Shown one piece after another: positions 21,302 through 35,350 of a DNA stretch of 64,000 nucleotides. Source of the DNA: Leptodactylus fallax. Taxonomy: Eukaryota; Chordata; Amphibia; Anura; Leptodactylidae. Every line of letters begins with the position of its first letter. Position 1 is the stretch's first letter. The notes beneath the pieces were generated by a model that was given only the letters and a program-made list of their open reading frames with translations, was not told where the DNA came from and made no database searches. Position numbers and translations under genes: made by a program. Where the stretch lies: assembly GCA_947044405.1 (NCBI GenBank), contig CAMRHE010000197.1, positions 1,550,001 through 1,614,000 of the forward strand, written 5' to 3'.

Positions 21302-24300
21302 CCCCTAGGTGATAAGCGCCATACTATTATGGCGGCTGTCTCCTGCCTGCTCCGAGTCTGAGCAGGCGGCATCTGGAGCAGATAACACCCTGCTCCATAA
21401 CCCCCGGTTGGAGCTCAGCTTTGACTGGGGGTTTTAATTCCTTAGATGCCGTGGTAAAACATGACCATAGCATTTGAGGGGTTCCGCTATGGTAATGACC
21501 CCCTTCGGTCCCCCTTGGGAGGTGTCGAAATATAATTTTGGCAGCCTGGGGTCTGACCAATGACCCCAGGCTGCTAGGAACCCAAATACCTGGTTGATCC
21601 TGCCGCCAATGGGAGGAAGTCAGCCTATGCGTCTGCATAGGCTGACTCCCTCTCTACACTGCAATACACGTGTATTGCAGTGCATAGTACTAAACCAATG
21701 ATCAGAGCATCACTGGTTCAGGTCCCCTAGTGGGACATTAAGAAACACTAAAAAAGTGTGAAATAAAAAAGTGAAGCGTATTAAAAAAAAAAATTAATAA
21801 ATGAATAAAGCCCCAAAACTGCCCCTTTCCTATATGAATTATAATGAATTATATTTAAAAAAAAAAACTAAAAATTAACAAAAACAATACACATTTGGCA
21901 TCTTCGTGTCCATAACAACCTGTACAATAAAACTGAAGCATTATTTAACCTGAATGTCGGGGAAAAAAACGGAAAAAATTATCAGAAATAATGATTTTTC
22001 GCCCTCTCACCTGACAAAAATGCTATAAAAAGTGATAAAAAATTCAAATGTACCCCAAAAAAATACCAATAAAAAGCACAGGTCGTCCGCAAAAATATGC
22101 CACCAACGACCTCTGTCAACCGAAAAATTAAGATGTTACACATCTCAGAAGATGGTGATGCACAAATAATTGATTTATGTCCCCAAAATTAGTAACGCAT
22201 AAAAAAGCAATATAAATTAGGTATCGCCGTAATCGTACCGAACCGCACAATAAAGTTAACATGTTACTTATGCTGTACGCTGCACAGAAAAAATTTCAAA
22301 GGTAAAAAGTAATACTAGAATTCATGTTTTCTTTTTTTTAATCCACAAAGAAAGAATTAATAAAATTTAGTCAATAAGTTATAGGCACCCAAAAAAAGTG
22401 TCATTACAAAATGCATCTCATACCGCAAAAAACAAGCTCTCATATGGCTACATCACCAGAAAAATAAAAAAAATATATAGCTTGCACAGTGTGAAGACAA
22501 AAACCCCAAAAATCGCCAAATCATTAGAACACAACTAGCTGCTGCAGGAAGGGAATGTATAAGTTCTTCGAGCATATATCTAGATACACTCCAAATTTAG
22601 AGGTTATGAAGGAAAAGAACCTAGAAGTGAACCCCCCCCCCCCAATTGTGGGAGCTACTGGGGAAAATAATAGGGAATTTGGTGTTCCCAATGCACTCTG
22701 CACAGCTTACACATTCACTTTTTACAATCTTCTGTGCATTCACGTCTGGGAAACTAATGCTCTGTACACAGCTTGATAAATTCTTTGTGGGGTGCAGTTT
22801 TCAAAATGGGGTCACTCCTTAAAGGATTCCACTTTAGTGGTAGGTTAGAGGCTCTGCAAACATGACATGGTGTCCAGATACCAAACATCTAAATCTGCAC
22901 TCCAAAAGTCACATAGCACTCCTTCACATCTGTGCCCTGCTGTGTGCCCAAATTGCAGTTTATGTCCACATGTATGACACTGTTGTACCCAGGGTAACGT
23001 ACTTAATGTCATATGAGGGTATAAACTGCTATTTGGGCACACAGCAAGGCACAGAAGGGAAGGAAAGCTATTTGATTTTTGGAGCTCATATTTAGAGGGT
23101 TTGGTTTTTGTATGTCATGACACTTTTGCAGAGAGAAATATGTCATTTCGGAGTGTAATATGTTGTTTCCCAGCTTGTGTCAGAGATGAATGCTCCAAAA
23201 GCTGTTGTTCCTGGGATACCTGCTTAACAGTTTTTGGAGTGTGTGTCTCTGCTGACACAAGTTGGGCACAACATATCGGACACGGAAATGGCGAATCTCT
23301 GAAAAAACTGCAATTTTCTTTTTTCATTGTCAGCTGCGCATTCATTTCTGGAAATTAAATTAATGCAACGCTCAAGGGCAAATAATGCTCACTACACCAC
23401 TTGATAAATCCCTTCAGTGGTGTAGTTTCTAAAGTGGGGTCACATGTCTGCGGTTTCCACTTTACTGGCAATTCAGTGGCTATGCAAAAGTGACATGACA
23501 TCCAAAAAATCAAATTGTGCTCCAAAAACCAAAATAGCGCTCCTTCCCTTCTGTGCCCGGCTCTTCCCAAACAACAGCTTATACCCACATATAGCATTGT
23601 TTAGTACGTTATTCTGGGTACAACAGTGTCATATATGTGAGTGTAAACTGCAGTTTGGGAACACAGGAGGGCGCAGATGTGAGGGAGCGCTATGTGATTT
23701 GGTAGCACAGATTTAGATTGTTGGTTTTTGGACTCCATGTCATGTTTGCAGAGGTCCTAAAAGTGCCCCTACAAAATTGGGGAATTCCAATTTACTGGTA
23801 CCTACAGGGCTCTGCAAAAACAACATGGCGTCCAGAAAGTCTAAATCTATACTCCAAAAGCTAAAATATGGAGTATTGCCGTGTTTAGGAGAAATTGTAT
23901 ATCAAACCTAGTGTGGTTTTTCTTCTTTAACCCCTTGTTAAAATGAAAAATTTTTGGCTACATGGACAGTTTACTGGAGAAAAAGTAATTTTTCATTTTT
24001 ACGTCCCAATCCTAATAAAATCTGTGAAATAGTGCCTCAGTAATGACGTCCGGAAAGCGTGACGTCTTCTACAGGCCAGAAATGGCCAGAAGATGACGCT
24101 GGATCACCGGACACCCAGGCAAGGTGTTTGCTATTTTTACAGACCTCCCCTTTTGGAAAGGGGCCCTGCGCCACATTATCGATGTGACACGGCCCAAGGA
24201 GGATCCAGATCAGGCGGCCCCTTTGGTGACAGGAGCCCTGGGCAACTGCCCCATTTGCCTCTCCCTAATGCCAGCCATGCGCTAAACCAAGCTATGGTGA

Positions 24301-24549
24301 CAATTCCCTGACACTAAACCTAACTACAAAGACATTCACTAATGCTAAACCACATTGCTGATTGCCACGATTAGTCTCATACTGGTCAGTGACTATTGGC
24401 AGCGATTGCTAATGTGGGACTACCACCATTTGTCACTGATCAGATAGCTGTGATGATCTGCTGTCTCAGATAGCAGTTATCACAGCCAGGACACAGAGGA
24501 GGGCACTCAGCAGCTGCACCATAATAGTAGCCCTTGCAGTGGAAAGGGG
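21302..24549. mobile_element. TTAA-flanked composite repeat of about 3.2 kb
   Basis: Starts TTAA|CCCCTAGGTGATAAGCGCC (TTAA at 21298-21301) and ends ...GCAGTGGAAAGGGG|TTAA (24550-24553). Inside are GC-rich inverted segments (GACTGGGGGTTTT region), A-rich stretches around ATAAAGTTAACATG, and imperfect long tandem units with GGGGTCAC and ACTCCAAAA blocks (22790-23100, 23410-23700, 23750-23880). Other pieces of the same family lie at 37670-38834, 46590-47615, 50201-53190 and 55500-57405. No transposase is visible. It may be several elements fused, so the outer limits are tentative. Confidence 0.45.
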
Positions 24550-24639
24550 TTAAAAAAATAATAAAAAAAAATTAAGCAACTTTTCTAAACAACATGGTTT
24601 TATGACAAGTTGTCACAAATCATATGCTATCTTATTTGT

Positions 24640-24732
24640 GTCTAAGTGTGACCACCTATTGGAGGAGGGTGAAATGTAGTCTTTCGAGGCTTCTGTTAGC
24701 TTATCATGATATCGTATTGAATTGGTTTCAAG
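24640..24732 (+). repeat. Uninterrupted part of the dispersed repeat also seen at 8932-9670
   Basis: TGTGACCACCTATTGGAGG, GGTGAAATGTAG and TTGAATTGGTTTCAAG match the two flanks of the foldback at 8981-9630 in order. The match stops at GTTTCAAG (24725-24732) and seems to resume after a second GTTTCAAG at 27380-27387. Confidence 0.5.
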
Positions 24733-25236
24733 TAGAGAATCTCTCAAGAATAGTTTCACGTTCGGGTTCGGCGGGTCTCTTCAGACCCCACAGCATAATA
24801 GGCAGAGGCCCAGTGGAGGTGTAAAAATAAAAAAAAAACATTCTTTCTCACCTTCTCTTACCTCTTTTGGGCCTCCTCCTCAGTGTCGGACTGGGATGTC
24901 TAGGGCCCACCAGTGGAATTGTTTCTAGGGGCCCACCATCAGGACCCCTGCAGATCAGCGGTACCGAGACAGGACGGCTAAAGGTAATAACTTGCCGGGA
25001 GCCATGCTGCTCACCCACTATACCATGTGCACCACTGCACTACTTAAACCTACTGCTACACCTTGTATGGCAAGTGAACAGCGTGGCTCCAAGAATTGTT
25101 ACCTTTACCTGTAGCCGCACTGTCCTGGAAAAGCTGATTTGCAGAGGTCCTGGCTGTTGTATCATCGCAAATGTAATATTGATGGCCTATTCTAAGGACA
25201 GGCCATCAATATTAGAAAGATGGATAAATCCTTTAA

Positions 25237-25591
25237 AGAGGTTGTCCAGGAATTGGAGCAACCCAAGTAGCTGGAGGGAGGTTTAAAGTAAAAAATAAGT
25301 AAATTAAAAAGCATACTCACCTGTCCCCAGCGCTCCGTTGTCCACTGCCAGTGTCCATTCAGTCTCATGCCGGCAGCTTCTTGCTGGGAGTGCTGCACCT
25401 CATGTGATCGCTAAGACCAATTAGGTACAGGATTTCCAGAAATGAGGCGCCTCCATGAGACCGAACAGACACAGGCAGGGGACAACGGGGTGCTGGGGAC
25501 AGGTGAGTATGCTTTTTTTTTTACATTTTCTTATTTTTACACCTCCCTGGCGGCAGACACAGTGGTCACTCCAGTTTATGGACAACCTCTT
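25237..25591. mobile_element. TTAA-flanked foldback (AGAGGTTGTCCAGG ends)
   Basis: TTAA at 25233-25236 and 25592-25595. The left end AGAGGTTGTCC is the inverse of the right end GGACAACCTCTT. Internal arms (CATACTCACCTGTCCCCAGC and GGGGACAGGTGAGTATG) pair. It is non-coding. Confidence 0.7.
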
Positions 25592-25772
25592 TTAAGGGGT
25601 TGTCTAGGCCAAATTTTTCTATGGTTACTTCACTGGTCCACCCACATAGTGACCGCTTCACTGGTCTCCCATACTGTATGGGGAACAGTGATGGGGTCAT
25701 TATATTGTGTGGGAGCAGTGATGGGGGCTAACGTACTGTGGGGGGGACATTAAACTGTGTGGGGCATATTAA

Positions 25773-26183
25773 AGGGGTTGTCCAGGGTTAATCTTTTTTA
25801 TGGCCTATGCTCAGGATAGGCCATAAATACCTCATCGGCAGGGGGCTGACACACGGCCCCATCAGCTGTTTGGAGCCACTTCCAGAGCCCGTTGTGTACA
25901 CAACACAGGGCCGGAAGCAGAAAGCTCCATCTGCTGTATAGCAGCCCGGCGCCTTCACTGCAGCTCAGCTCCTACTGACTTCAATAAGTGCTGAGATACA
26001 GTGAAGGTGCCCAGCCCCTATACAGTGGACAGAGCTTTCAGCTTCTGGCCCTGTATTGTGTACAGTACAGGCATCAGAAGTGGCTCCATACAGCTGAAAG
26101 GTCCGGGGTCAGCCCCCTACCGATCAGGTATCTAAGGCCTATCCTGAGGATAAACCATAACAAATTATAACTGGACAACCCCT
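25773..26183. mobile_element. TTAA-flanked foldback (AGGGGTTGTCCAGG ends)
   Basis: 411 bp with TTAA at 25769-25772 and 26184-26187 and exact terminal repeats AGGGGTTGTCCAG / CTGGACAACCCCT. Inner arms ATGGCCTATGCTCAGGAT and its counterpart pair, as do CAGGGGGCTGAC and GTCAGCCCCCTA. Non-autonomous piggyBac/Kolobok-type by target duplication. Confidence 0.78.
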
Positions 26184-26576
26184 TTAATATACCCCCCAGG
26201 GCTCACCTAATGCGCCACACTTTAAAGAGGTTTTCCAGTATAATAAACTCACCTGTCTCCTGTGCTCCGGTGTCCTCCCAGCACGGTCTGGTCCTGCAGC
26301 TCCGCTGTCTTCTTTTTGCCGGAATTCCTCACTGGCTGTGACGTCCCAGGTCCCTTCCCTTAGGCCGCTGATTGGCCTCAGGGGTCACGTGACGTCACAG
26401 GTAGTCATGTGCAGGAGGAACTTCAGCTGGAAGAAAACAACAGAACTGCAGCACCGAACTGCACTGTGAGACACTGGGGACAGGAGAGAAAGTTTGGGTT
26501 TTTTTTTTTTTTTTTAAATCACCTGCCCCGGCGTAATAAAAAAAAAAAATGAAGGAGCCACTGTATGGAGTATATG

Positions 26577-26669
26577 CTCCACAGTGGCCCCCACCCAGTA
26601 TTATAAGCTCCACAGTGGCCCCCACCCAGTATTATAAGCTCCACAGTGGCCCCCACCCAGTATTATATG
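26577..26669 (+). repeat. Minisatellite, three 31-bp units
   Basis: The unit CTCCACAGTGGCCCCCACCC plus AGTATTATAAG is repeated three times almost exactly. The frames crossing it are an artefact of the repeat. Confidence 0.85.
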
Positions 26670-26694
26670 CACCCAATAGCCCCCCTCCGCTTCA

Positions 26695-27060
26695 GTGCTA
26701 TTACTATACTCTGGGGTCTCCTCAGACCCCATCGTATAATAATCGGAGGCCAAGGGGAAGTGATTAAAAATAACAAACTCTCATACTCACCTTGCCTTAC
26801 CTTTCCTTGGCATCCTCGCTCCATCCTGTCATCTTCAGCGTCTTCAGGCCCTTATCCGACGTCGCTGCTGAGGCCTGTGATTGGGCCTCAGCGGTCACGT
26901 GGGGGCGCACTGACGTCATTACGCGGCTGCGCCCCATGTGACCGCTGGGGCCTAATCAGAGGCCTCAGTCACATGACGGAAAAGCGCTGGAGAGAATGCT
27001 GTGCCCAGGAGAGGTGAGAATATCTATTTATTATTTTCAGTCACCTCCCCTGGGTGCCCT
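26695..27060. repeat. Foldback related to 18981-19356
   Basis: ACTATACTCTGGGGTCTCC and ATCGGAGGCCAAGGGGAAGTG match the arm of the foldback in the hAT-type element at 18835. The centre has GGGCCTCAGCGGTCACGTG opposite ATGTGACCGCTGGGGCC, a strong palindrome. Confidence 0.5.
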
Positions 27061-27387
27061 GCCCTGCCATCTATTGGAAAGGGGCCTGCAATATGCCAGG
27101 GCCCCTTTCCAATAACAGTCTGGTTCCCCGACCGCTATCATAGTGGTCCGGGGCCCCGGCCATCTCCAGCTGGCCACGGCAACATACCCTGCCAAGCCCG
27201 GTCTCGGTCGCACACTCTGCGACCACGATCGTTATGCTACTGGTCAGGGGCCCGATTGGGATGGTCAGGATCCAGATCGGGCCCCCATGACATGAGGACT
27301 AATAGTCAGGGCTCGGGGCCCACCGGTGGATTCACCGGTTCTCCGGTGGGCCAGTCCAACCCTGCTACTCCTATTTCTAGTTTCAAG

Positions 27388-30310
<2,923 letters not shown>

Positions 30311-30325
30311 CATATATATATACAG

Positions 30326-30366
<41 letters not shown>
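30311..30366. repeat. (TA)n microsatellite, target of Tc1-A copy 3
   Basis: Alternating TA with one ACAG interruption, running directly into the left end of Tc1-A copy 3 at 30367. The overlapping short frames encode only Ile/Tyr runs. Confidence 0.92.
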
Positions 30367-30369
<3 letters not shown>

Positions 30370-30507
30370 TACCTTGCGAAAGTATTCGGGGCGTGCAATA
30401 TTATTCGGCCCCTTTACTTTCAGTGCAGCAAACTCACTCCAGAAGTTCAGTGAGGATCTCTGAATGATCCAATGTTGTCCTAATTGACTGATGATGATAA
30501 ATATAAT

Positions 30508-30828
30508 GCCTTGTGAAATGTAGATGCTAAGTAGAGGGCAAAAGGCAATCCAATTTCTACACACCTTCACTGGTGCTCTCCTCAATGTGAGAGATTCTTG
30601 TCCCTAACCCACTCATTGCCTCCCACTAAGCCAGCCAATTCACTTTGCTCCGTACTGATGAAGGACAACAATCCGGAAACAGCGCTGTATGCAGATAAGT
30701 GAAATTGGCTTGGCTAAAATCCCTTTTGCTGTCTCAAGGCTCGGTGAGTCAAAAGCAAATTGAGGATCTGTTACATCCAACAGAGGGCGCATGAGCTCCC
30801 CAGCTCCTTTCCCATAATGCCTTGTGAT
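30508..30828 (+). mobile_element. SINE-like insert with a 17-bp target duplication
   Basis: A 321-bp segment flanked by exact copies of ATGATGATAAATATAAT (30491-30507 and 30829-30845). It sits inside a Tc1-A sequence that is continuous in the other copies. It begins GCCTTGTGAA and ends GCCTTGTGAT, so it also has a short terminal direct repeat. The interior has CTGATGAAGGACAACAATCC and GGAAACAGCGCTGTATGCAG, a style of motif seen in unclassified amphibian repeats. The long exact duplication indicates target-primed retrotransposition. No pol III boxes or A-tail are clear. Confidence 0.7.
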
Positions 30829-30850
30829 ATGATGATAAATATAATCCACC

Positions 30851-32241
30851 TGTAGCACTGACATCCCACCTGATGAAGATCTTAGAGAGATTGGTTCTCA
30901 CACATCTCCGCCCTCTAGTGAGCCCCGCTATGGATCCCCTCTAGTTTGCTTATCGGCCGGGCATTGGGGTAGATGATGCCATCATCCATCTTCTGCACAG
31001 GGCTCTGTCTCACCTGGAGAAACCAGGGAACACAGTGAGAATAATGTTCTTTGACTTCTCCAGTGCTTTTAACACCATACAGCCCAGGTTATTGAGGGAC
31101 AAGCTGGGCCTTGCTGGAGTGGACCACCACCTCTCCAACTGGATCCTAGACTACCTCACAAATCGACCTCAATACGCGAGAGCCCGAGACTGTGTGTCAG
31201 GTACCGTGATCTGTAATACGGGGGCACCTCAGGGTACGGTTCTCGCCCCTTTCCTCTTCACACTGTACACTGCAGATTTTAGGTGCAACTCATCCAGCTG
31301 CTACCTACAGAAGTATTCTGACGACTCTGCAATAGTGGGTCTCATCACAGATGATGATGACAGGGAGTACAGAGAACTGAACCAGGACTTTGTGGACTGG
31401 TGCCACCGGAACCACCTGAAGATTAACGCAGGGAAGACCAAGGAGATGGTGGTGGACTTCCGCAAAGGCAGAAGCCCTCCTAAACCAGTGGACATCCTGG
31501 GGACGGGCATCGAGATTGTGAACACCTATAAGTACCTGGGTTTTCTCCTTAATAATAAGCTGGACTGGGCAGATCATATGGAGGCCCTGTACAGGAAGGG
31601 CCACAGCAGGCTCTACCTGCTTAGGAAACTGAGAGCCTTTGGAATCCGGGGGGCACTTCTTAGAACTTTCTTCAACTCGGTAGTGGCATCAGCCATCTTC
31701 TTTGGAGTGGCCTGCTGGGGGAGCAGTATATCAACCAGGGACAGAAATAAACTTGACAAGCTGATTAGAAAGGCCAGCTCTGTCCTGGGGAGCCCACTGG
31801 ACCCAGTGCAGGTGGTGGGTGACAGAAGGATACTGTCCGTGGTGAGCTCCATGCAGAAGAAGAAGTCCCATCCCATGCATGAGACTGTGATCGCGCTGAG
31901 CAGTACTGTCAGTGACCGACTGCTCCACCCTAGGTGTGAGAAGGAGCGCTATCGGAAGTCTTTCCTCCCCACAGCGGTTAGGCTGTACAACCAACACCGA
32001 CCTAAGCGGAGATCATTACACACAGAGAACTGAAATACCTCTCTGCCTGTTAAATCCCCCCCCCCTCCTCTGCTACGTCCTATCTGTCTGTCTGCTATTA
32101 ATGTAATGCCTCTCACCTTGGAACATTCCTGTACATGTTGTATTTGTATTTGTATCTGCTTATCTTTGCTGCTGTAACACACTGAATTTCCCCATTGTGG
32201 GACTATTAAAGGACTTATTATTATTATTATTATTATTATTA
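30851..32241 (+). mobile_element. 5'-truncated L2-type LINE inserted in Tc1-A copy 3
   Basis: It begins inside the reverse transcriptase coding region and runs to a 3' end reading TGAATTTCCCCATTGTGGGA, then CTATTAAAGGA and a (TTA)n tail (32214-32241). The CCCCA...TGGGA stem before the tail is characteristic of the L2/Rex1-type 3' ends of fish and amphibians. Two more copies of just this end lie at 35290-35350 and about 49813-49935. Compared with Tc1-A copy 4, three bases (GTG) of target are missing and no long duplication is visible. Confidence 0.85.
30852..32033 (+). pseudogene. L2-type reverse transcriptase, N-terminally truncated
   Basis: In-frame homology starts at 30852 (VALTSHLMK) and meets one TAG at 30942-30944. 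From there the frame is open for 363 codons to the stop at 32031-32033. Polymerase motifs appear in order: FFDFSSAFNTI (motif A), APQGTVLAPFLF (motif B), KYSDD (motif C, catalytic Asp pair), then LKINAGKTK and YKYLGFLL. The C-terminal part has the family's CEKERYRKSFLPTAVRLYN signature. The endonuclease domain and the start of the ORF are absent, so this copy cannot move. The long open frame suggests a fairly young insertion. Clade (L2 versus Rex1) is inferred from the tail and motifs. Confidence 0.88.
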
Positions 32242-32313
32242 TAACCAAGTCCCCGTATAAATGCACCTGCTCTGTGATAGTCTCAGGGTTCTGTTTAAAG
32301 CGCAGAGAGCATC

Positions 32314-33328
32314 ATGAAGACCAAGGAACACACCTGGCAGGTCCGTGATACTGTTGTGGAGAAGTTTAAAGACGGATTTGGATACAAAAAGATTTCCCAA
32401 ACTTTAAACATCCCAAGGAGCACTGTGCAAGCAATCATATTGAAATGGAAGGAGTATCAGACCACTGCAAATCTACCTAGACCGGGCCGTCCCTCTAAAC
32501 TTTCATCTCAAACAAGGAGAAGACTGATCAGAGATGCAGACAAGAGGCCCATGATCACTCTGGATGAACTGCAGAGATCTACAGCTGAGGTGGGAGAGTC
32601 TGTCCATAGGACAACAATCAGTCGTACACTGCACAAATCTGGCCTTTATGGAAGAGTGGCAAGAAGAAAGCCATTTCTCAAAGATATCCATAAAAAGTCT
32701 CGTATAAAGTTTGCCACAAGCCACCTGGGACACATCAAACATGTGGAAGAAGGTGGTCTGGTCAGATGAAACCAAAATCGAACTTTTTGGCCACAATGCA
32801 AAACGATATGTTTGGCGTAAAAGCAACACAGCTCATCACCCTGAACACATCCCCACTGTCAAACATGGTGGTGGCAGCATCATGGTTTGGGCCTGCTTTT
32901 CTTCAGCAGGGACAGGGAAGATGGTTAAAATTGATAGGAAGATGGATGGAGCCAAATACAGGACCATTCTGGAAGAAAACCTGTTGGAGTCTGGAAAAGA
33001 CCTGAGACTGGGACGGAGATTTATCTTCCAACAAGACAATGATCCCAAACATAAAGCAAAATCTACAATGGAATAGTTCACAAATTAACGTATCCAGGTG
33101 TTAGAATGGCCAAGTCAAAGTCCAGACCTGAATCCAATCGAGAATCTGTGGAAAGAGCTGAAAACTGCTGTTCACAAACGCTCTTCATCCAACCTCACTG
33201 AGCTCGAGCTGTTTTCCAAGGAAGAATGGGCAAGAATTTCAGTCTCTCGATGTGCAAAACTGATAGAGACATACCTCAAGCGACTTGTAGCTGCAATCGC
33301 AGCAAAAGGTGGTGCTACAAAGTATTAA
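32314..33328 (+). pseudogene. Tc1-A copy 3 transposase, broken
   Basis: Begins at the family ATG and stays open through both DNA-binding subdomains to about 32735. A 2-bp deletion (GGGACACA versus GGGAGACACA) then shifts the frame. The catalytic region continues in the next frame with WSDETKIELF and [10 protein letters not shown] further 3-bp loss removes one codon in PEHIPTV. A TGG-to-TAG change stops it at 33074-33076. The final part has NPIENLW and ends GGATKY. The catalytic triad is intact. Confidence 0.9.
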
Positions 33329-33578
33329 CTTAAGAGGGCCGAATAATTTGGCACGGCCCACTTTTCAGTTTTTTATTTTTTACAAAAGTTTAAAATATCC
33401 AATAAATTTCATTCCACTTCACGATTGTGTCCCACTTGTTGTTGATTCTTCACCAAAAAATTAAAATTTTATAGTCTTATGTTTGAAGCCTGAAATGTGG
33501 CAAAAAGGTTGAAAAGTTCAAGGGGGCTGAATACTTTCGCAAGGCATTGTATATATTAAACGGGTGGTCTGGAAGTGG

Positions 33579-33853
33579 TTAAAGGGTTTTCCTGGATTAA
33601 AAAAATCAGATCTGTGAGGGTCCATCAGCAAACACCCCGTCAGTCAGCAAACAGCTCCATTCTCTGAGTAGTGGCTGAAGCTTACCTTCTATTGAAGCGA
33701 AGGGTATCTGCTGTAACCTGGTGTGGCCACTACACAGAGAATGAAAATGTCTGTTTCTTGCTCCATTACCCTGTGTATCAACTAGAGGTGGAGTGCTGGG
33801 TGTTGGACCCCCACTGATCTGATATTGTTGATATATCCTTAGGATACATTTAA
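33579..33853. mobile_element. Degraded TTAA-type element
   Basis: TTAA (33579-33582) followed by AGGGTTTTCCTGGATTAA resembles the AGGGGTTGTCCAGG ends elsewhere. The right side near 33850 has TTAA but no clear inverted end. The body shares GATCTGTGAGGGTCCA with the element at 62684. Confidence 0.4.
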
Positions 33854-34859
33854 GATAAGTAAGTCTTTCTAAATATCAAATGATTGTCAGTACAGCATAA
33901 ACACTTTACAAAATAATGATAAGATCAGGGAATGCTGCAAATGGAGCAAACTTTAACTTGACACTTAACCCAACAAAAGCATTTGAAAAAGTCATCATAG
34001 TTATCATATTTTGTTAATGTATAATGTATATAATGTTATTGTAAATTGTCAATATTGTCAGCAAATGTTTGCTGCTGTATATATACACAACCAAGTCCCT
34101 CACTCATTTGCCCAAGAGTCAGTTTACAGATCGCTGAGCATTTTCTGAAACATTTCAATCTGCCCACTGTTTATATGCACCATACCTCATGATTTCTTTT
34201 TTTTTTTTTTTTTCAAAATCTGTCTCTTCTCTGTTAAATCTGTACCAAGCTGTTCCTGGTATTTGAAGTTCTACTATTGACTATTCCTAGCTACACACCC
34301 ACCTAGATCTTTTGTTATCTGTAACTATTCTGGGTCCACCTACAGCTATGTCCAGATCTTCTTAAAGAGGCTAAAGGGGAAAAACCTAGGTAACTGTAAA
34401 GCCCACTGCACACAGGCTTTTACAGTATGAAAAACAACATTCCTCAGCTGCACTCTGTCTGGAGACCAGAACTCATAATATCATATTATTCTATAATGAA
34501 ATTGAAATGAGTCACCGCCTCCCTGATGAAGGGGCAGTAGTCCTCCTATGAGGAAATGACACATCATCACTCATAATAGATAATTATAACTGTGATAATG
34601 TCTGGGTCTGTGGGTCTCCTGACAGATTGGAGTCTGGGAAATACTGCCGATATATGGACCATATTTTCCATGTCTATATTACACATAAGCTTGTGTACAG
34701 CTAGACTTAGACACTGCTCCCTGATCTAGTCACTATGAAACCATTTGTGACCATAAGAATCCTGCCAGGATTCTCAATTCAGCTGCTATACCATTAAGGT
34801 TACCATGTCACAGTGGAAAGCTTCTGCAGCTTCAAAAGTTCCATGTGCTTGTTCAATTT
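33854..34859. other. Unassigned intronic DNA
   Basis: AT-rich with a T run at 34197-34213. No feature recognised. Confidence 0.35.
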
Positions 34860-35289
34860 GCAGCGACGAGGCTTATATAAGACCCCTCCCTTCTGACCTA
34901 GGGTGCCTCCTAATTTAGCTCTCTAGTTTGGCACAAAACCTGATTGTGTGTGTATTGGATTGCTTAATTTTGACCCTTGGCTTGTTTTCTGGTTTTTCGT
35001 TTGCCTGCCGATTCTGCCATTGATGTACCTGTTCGGATTTGACCCTTTGCTTTCTATTGGATATTGATTTTGCCCCTGATGACTTCTCCTATTTACCCCC
35101 CTTTGCCTGGATGATTATTCTCCTGTCTCAGATCAGCCCTGTGAGTTAATTGTGGGTTCTGGTTTGGTTTCAGTTAGTGGAGCATTTATTTCCTGTACAG
35201 TTCCTGTTGGTGATAATTCAGAAGCTCAAATTCAGCAAAGTCCAAATGGCCTTGTGGCTAGTGCTGGTAAAGGCATTTTACCACTGAAT
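34860..35289 (+). repeat. Possible LTR fragment
   Basis: CTTATATAAGACCCCTCCC (34871-34889) looks like a TATA box with a GC-rich start region. It is followed by pyrimidine-rich sequence built from repeated TTTGACCCTT, GATTTTGCCC and TGCC blocks, as in the R-U5 parts of some amphibian LTRs. No second LTR, primer-binding site or gag/pol is present, so the call is weak. Confidence 0.3.
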
Positions 35290-35350
35290 TGACTGAATTT
35301 CCCCACTGTGGGACTATTAAAGGACTATTATTATTATTATTATTATTATT
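35290..35350 (+). repeat. 3' end of an L2-type LINE
   Basis: GACTGAATTTCCCCACTGTG and GGACTATTAAAGGAC followed by (TTA)n, nearly identical to the 3' end at 32180-32241. An extreme 5' truncation of about 60 bp. Confidence 0.85.

Larger units (their letters stand above)
24881..27364. mobile_element. hAT-type element with CAGTGTCGGACTGG ends
   Basis: The left end CAGTGTCGGACTGGG and the right end CCAGTCCAACCCTG are inverted repeats, and further in GGGCCCACCAG faces its inverse. Flanks CTCCTCCT (24873-24880) and CTACTCCT (27365-27372) form an 8-bp duplication with one mismatch. It is about 2.5 kb and contains no transposase frame. Several TTAA foldbacks (25237, 25773, probably about 26222) and a 31-bp minisatellite are embedded in it. 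Confidence 0.6.
24733..27379. mobile_element. Outer hAT-like insertion flanked by GTTTCAAG
   Basis: GTTTCAAG at 24725-24732 and again at 27380-27387 looks like an 8-bp target duplication. The left end TAGAGAATCTCTC and the right end (reverse complement TAGAAATAGGAG) share only TAGA. The body is mostly the inner element at 24881-27364. Flanking homology to 9650-9670 supports a break here. Tentative. Confidence 0.4.
30367..33549 (+). mobile_element. Tc1-A copy 3, host to two later retroposon insertions
   Basis: Starts CAGTACCTTGCGAAAG after TA (30365-30366) and ends GGCATTG before TA (33550-33551). The left inverted repeat lost about 165 bp, exactly between its outer and inner ATTCGG direct repeats. 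The 5' untranslated region is split by a SINE-like insert (30508-30828) and an L2-type LINE (30851-32241). The element's own sequence resumes at about 32242 with AACCAAGTCCCCGTATAAAT. Confidence 0.92.

Noticed and set aside
25171..25211. Perfect hairpin that could be a microRNA precursor
   Set aside because: It is the standard internal arm of the TTAA foldback family, seen in several elements.
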